From CAYGVX01 sp964395545 (GTDB taxonomy: Archaea; Thermoproteota; Bathyarchaeia; Bathyarchaeales; SOJC01), in NCBI GenBank assembly GCA_964395545.1, contig CAYNAW010000011.1:1-34329 (forward strand): a DNA stretch of 34,329 nucleotides, written 5' to 3'. The notes below the pieces were generated by a model. That model was not told the DNA's origin. It searched no databases and saw only the letters and a program-made list of their open reading frames with translations. Of the stretch, positions 33,209 through 34,329 are shown in pieces; the first letter of the stretch is position 1, and every line of letters begins with the position of its first letter. The position numbers and the translations under genes are program-made.

Positions 33209-34248
33209 CGTGGACACCATTGCTACTGGCGACCCCCTCATTCAGCTTGCGCCTGCTTGTGCTTCGGGACCTCCTCGACCATCCGGAAGATGACGAGGAA
33301 GTTCAGGAGCTTAGGAGGCTTCAAGAGGAAGATCCACTAGTGCAGCGAGTTCTGGCGCTACAGAACTCAGATGGCTCATGGAGGGAAGGAGAAGCAGGGG
33401 GCCAGATTCTAGGAAAGCTACGTCTGACGGCACAAGCCCTCATGGGGCTAGGCTACTTCGGCTTAGGGCCCGATCACCTAGCAGTCAAGCGTGGTGCTGA
33501 GTATCTCTTTTCCCAGCAGCAGAATGATGGATCTTGGCCCTTGGTCACCAAGGGCGCGTTGCTTGACGGCGCAGGTCTGTCAAACGTCAAGTATCACACG
33601 ATTCCTCTTCAAACTGCTCTGCCGTTGCTGGGATTAGCATGGGCAGGCTACGCCACTGATCCACGCGCAGAGCGGGCCTATGACTGGCTTCTCCACGAAG
33701 GATTGACGGAAGGCGGGTGGCCCTCGGGAAGACACTACAAGAAGTGCATTTTTGCCGCGGGCTATCGTCGTCTTGCGCACTCCCGATACGGGTGCCGAAC
33801 TAACACGACGGCTGCGGTAAGTGCGCTAGCCCTGCACCCTAACTGGCGAACGAGTCCAGCAGCCAGACGCGGGTTGGACCTGCTGCTGGGCCACGAGCAG
33901 CGACAAGCGCATGCCCTGGGATTCGAAGTTGCTCGAATCATCGGCGCGGAGCCTCCACGGGGCGGCTTCACATACTTCAAGCAGTACGATGTCGCACAGA
34001 TTTTGGATCTTGCCTGGCGGGTCGGCGCGAGTCTCGAGGACGGACGGATTGTGGACCACGTTCGATTTGTGATGGACCTGCGGGGGCCCTATGGCTTATG
34101 GGGATATCCACGTTATCCGGAGGCCTCACACTGGGTTACCTTTGACCTGCTGCGCTCGTTGTCGCGACTCGATGAAGACACAGACTGGTTCAGCGTAAAA
34201 CCCCGAACGCCGTTCCAACCCTACCCGAAGAAGCCGCGACGATTCTAG
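33205..34248 (+). CDS. Terpenoid-cyclase/prenyltransferase-fold (alpha/alpha toroid) protein
   Basis: The 347-residue product has repeated toroid units typical of squalene-hopene cyclase and protein prenyltransferase folds: LALQNSDGSWREGE, YLFSQQQNDGSWPLV, WLLHEGLTEGGWPSG and a late GLWGYPRYPEASHW. No DxDD catalytic motif of cyclases is visible, and there is no signal peptide, so it is a cytoplasmic protein of unknown activity with this fold. The ATG at 33205 has GGAGG seven bases upstream and overlaps the UvrA-like stop by four bases, implying translational coupling. A longer open frame back to 32842 is antisense shadow of the UvrA-like gene and is rejected. An alternating GC run follows the stop directly. 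Confidence 0.8.
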   Translation: MTWTPLLLATPSFSLRLLVLRDLLDHPEDDEEVQELRRLQEEDPLVQRVLALQNSDGSWREGEAGGQILGKLRLTAQALMGLGYFGLGPDHLAVKRGAEYLFSQQQNDGSWPLVTKGALLDGAGLSNVKYHTIPLQTALPLLGLAWAGYATDPRAERAYDWLLHEGLTEGGWPSGRHYKKCIFAAGYRRLAHSRYGCRTNTTAAVSALALHPNWRTSPAARRGLDLLLGHEQRQAHALGFEVARIIGAEPPRGGFTYFKQYDVAQILDLAWRVGASLEDGRIVDHVRFVMDLRGPYGLWGYPRYPEASHWVTFDLLRSLSRLDEDTDWFSVKPRTPFQPYPKKPRRF

Positions 34249-34274
34249 CGCACGCGCGCGGCGTCCCACAAGGC

Positions 34275-34328
34275 TCAGGATTCTTCACGCAGAATGGCGG
34301 ACATCTTATCCATGAATTCGTAGTTTTC
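34275..34328 (-). CDS. Possible C-terminal end of a gene continuing past the window
   Basis: The minus strand is open from the window edge to a TGA at 34277-34275, giving a short helical-looking tail (FMDKMSAILREES). It is convergent with the toroid gene and the gap between them (26 bases) is typical. Nothing more can be said from 17 residues. Confidence 0.35.
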   Translation of the reverse strand, partial: ENYEFMDKMSAILREES

Positions 34329-34329
34329 G

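Overview
The window looks archaeal. Several genes are preceded by TATA-box/BRE-like promoters instead of -35/-10 elements, GTG and TTG starts are common, oligo-T tracts follow some stops, and the surface proteins carry CARDB, PQQ-propeller and dockerin-like modules. A lineage such as Bathyarchaeia would fit, but this is inference; there is no rRNA or other phylogenetic marker here, and I found no tRNA, CRISPR array or intact insertion sequence.

Layout. 1-304: 3' end of a class I glutamine amidotransferase. 853-3091: a C-terminally anchored surface protein split by an apparent frameshift, followed by a small LEA14-like anchored protein. 3262-8097: a 1611-residue secreted protein with Ig-like/CARDB modules, an alpha/alpha toroid and a C-terminal dockerin-like module. 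8346-9047: membrane-tethered NERD nuclease-like protein. 9318-14405 (minus): a five-gene cassette (vWA, zinc ribbon-FHA, membrane Ser/Thr kinase, membrane protein, PPP phosphatase), then a separately promoted 51-residue protein whose cysteine/histidine spacing matches a C3HC4 RING finger. 14722-17993: a small two-TM protein, then two coupled minus-strand surface-protein genes, one with a caspase-like arrangement. 18101-18788: a scar of gene tails (two dockerin-like tails on opposite strands and an integrase-like tail). 18846-27092: housekeeping and repair genes: a four-TM protein, an MGMT-like protein without the acceptor cysteine, a GNAT/MutY pair, an FMN reductase/aldo-keto reductase pair, a peroxiredoxin, a thioredoxin-domain DUF255 protein and a methyltransferase. 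27177-29864: secreted PQQ-propeller/CARDB/dockerin protein. 30227-34248: a truncated dnaJ 3' end abutting a 5'-truncated uvrA-like gene, which overlaps a terpenoid-cyclase-fold gene. 34275-34328: a possible gene end running off the window.

The most interesting parts are the phosphorylation cassette with sensor-like (vWA, FHA), writer (kinase) and eraser (PPP) proteins beside a RING-like mini-protein, and a short alternating purine/pyrimidine motif (ATGCGCRYGC) that I find eight times, essentially only between genes, in gene relics or at a CDS end. Two intact genes and up to three relics share the dockerin-like tail, so a surface assembly system built on this module is plausible, but no cohesin was recognised in the window.
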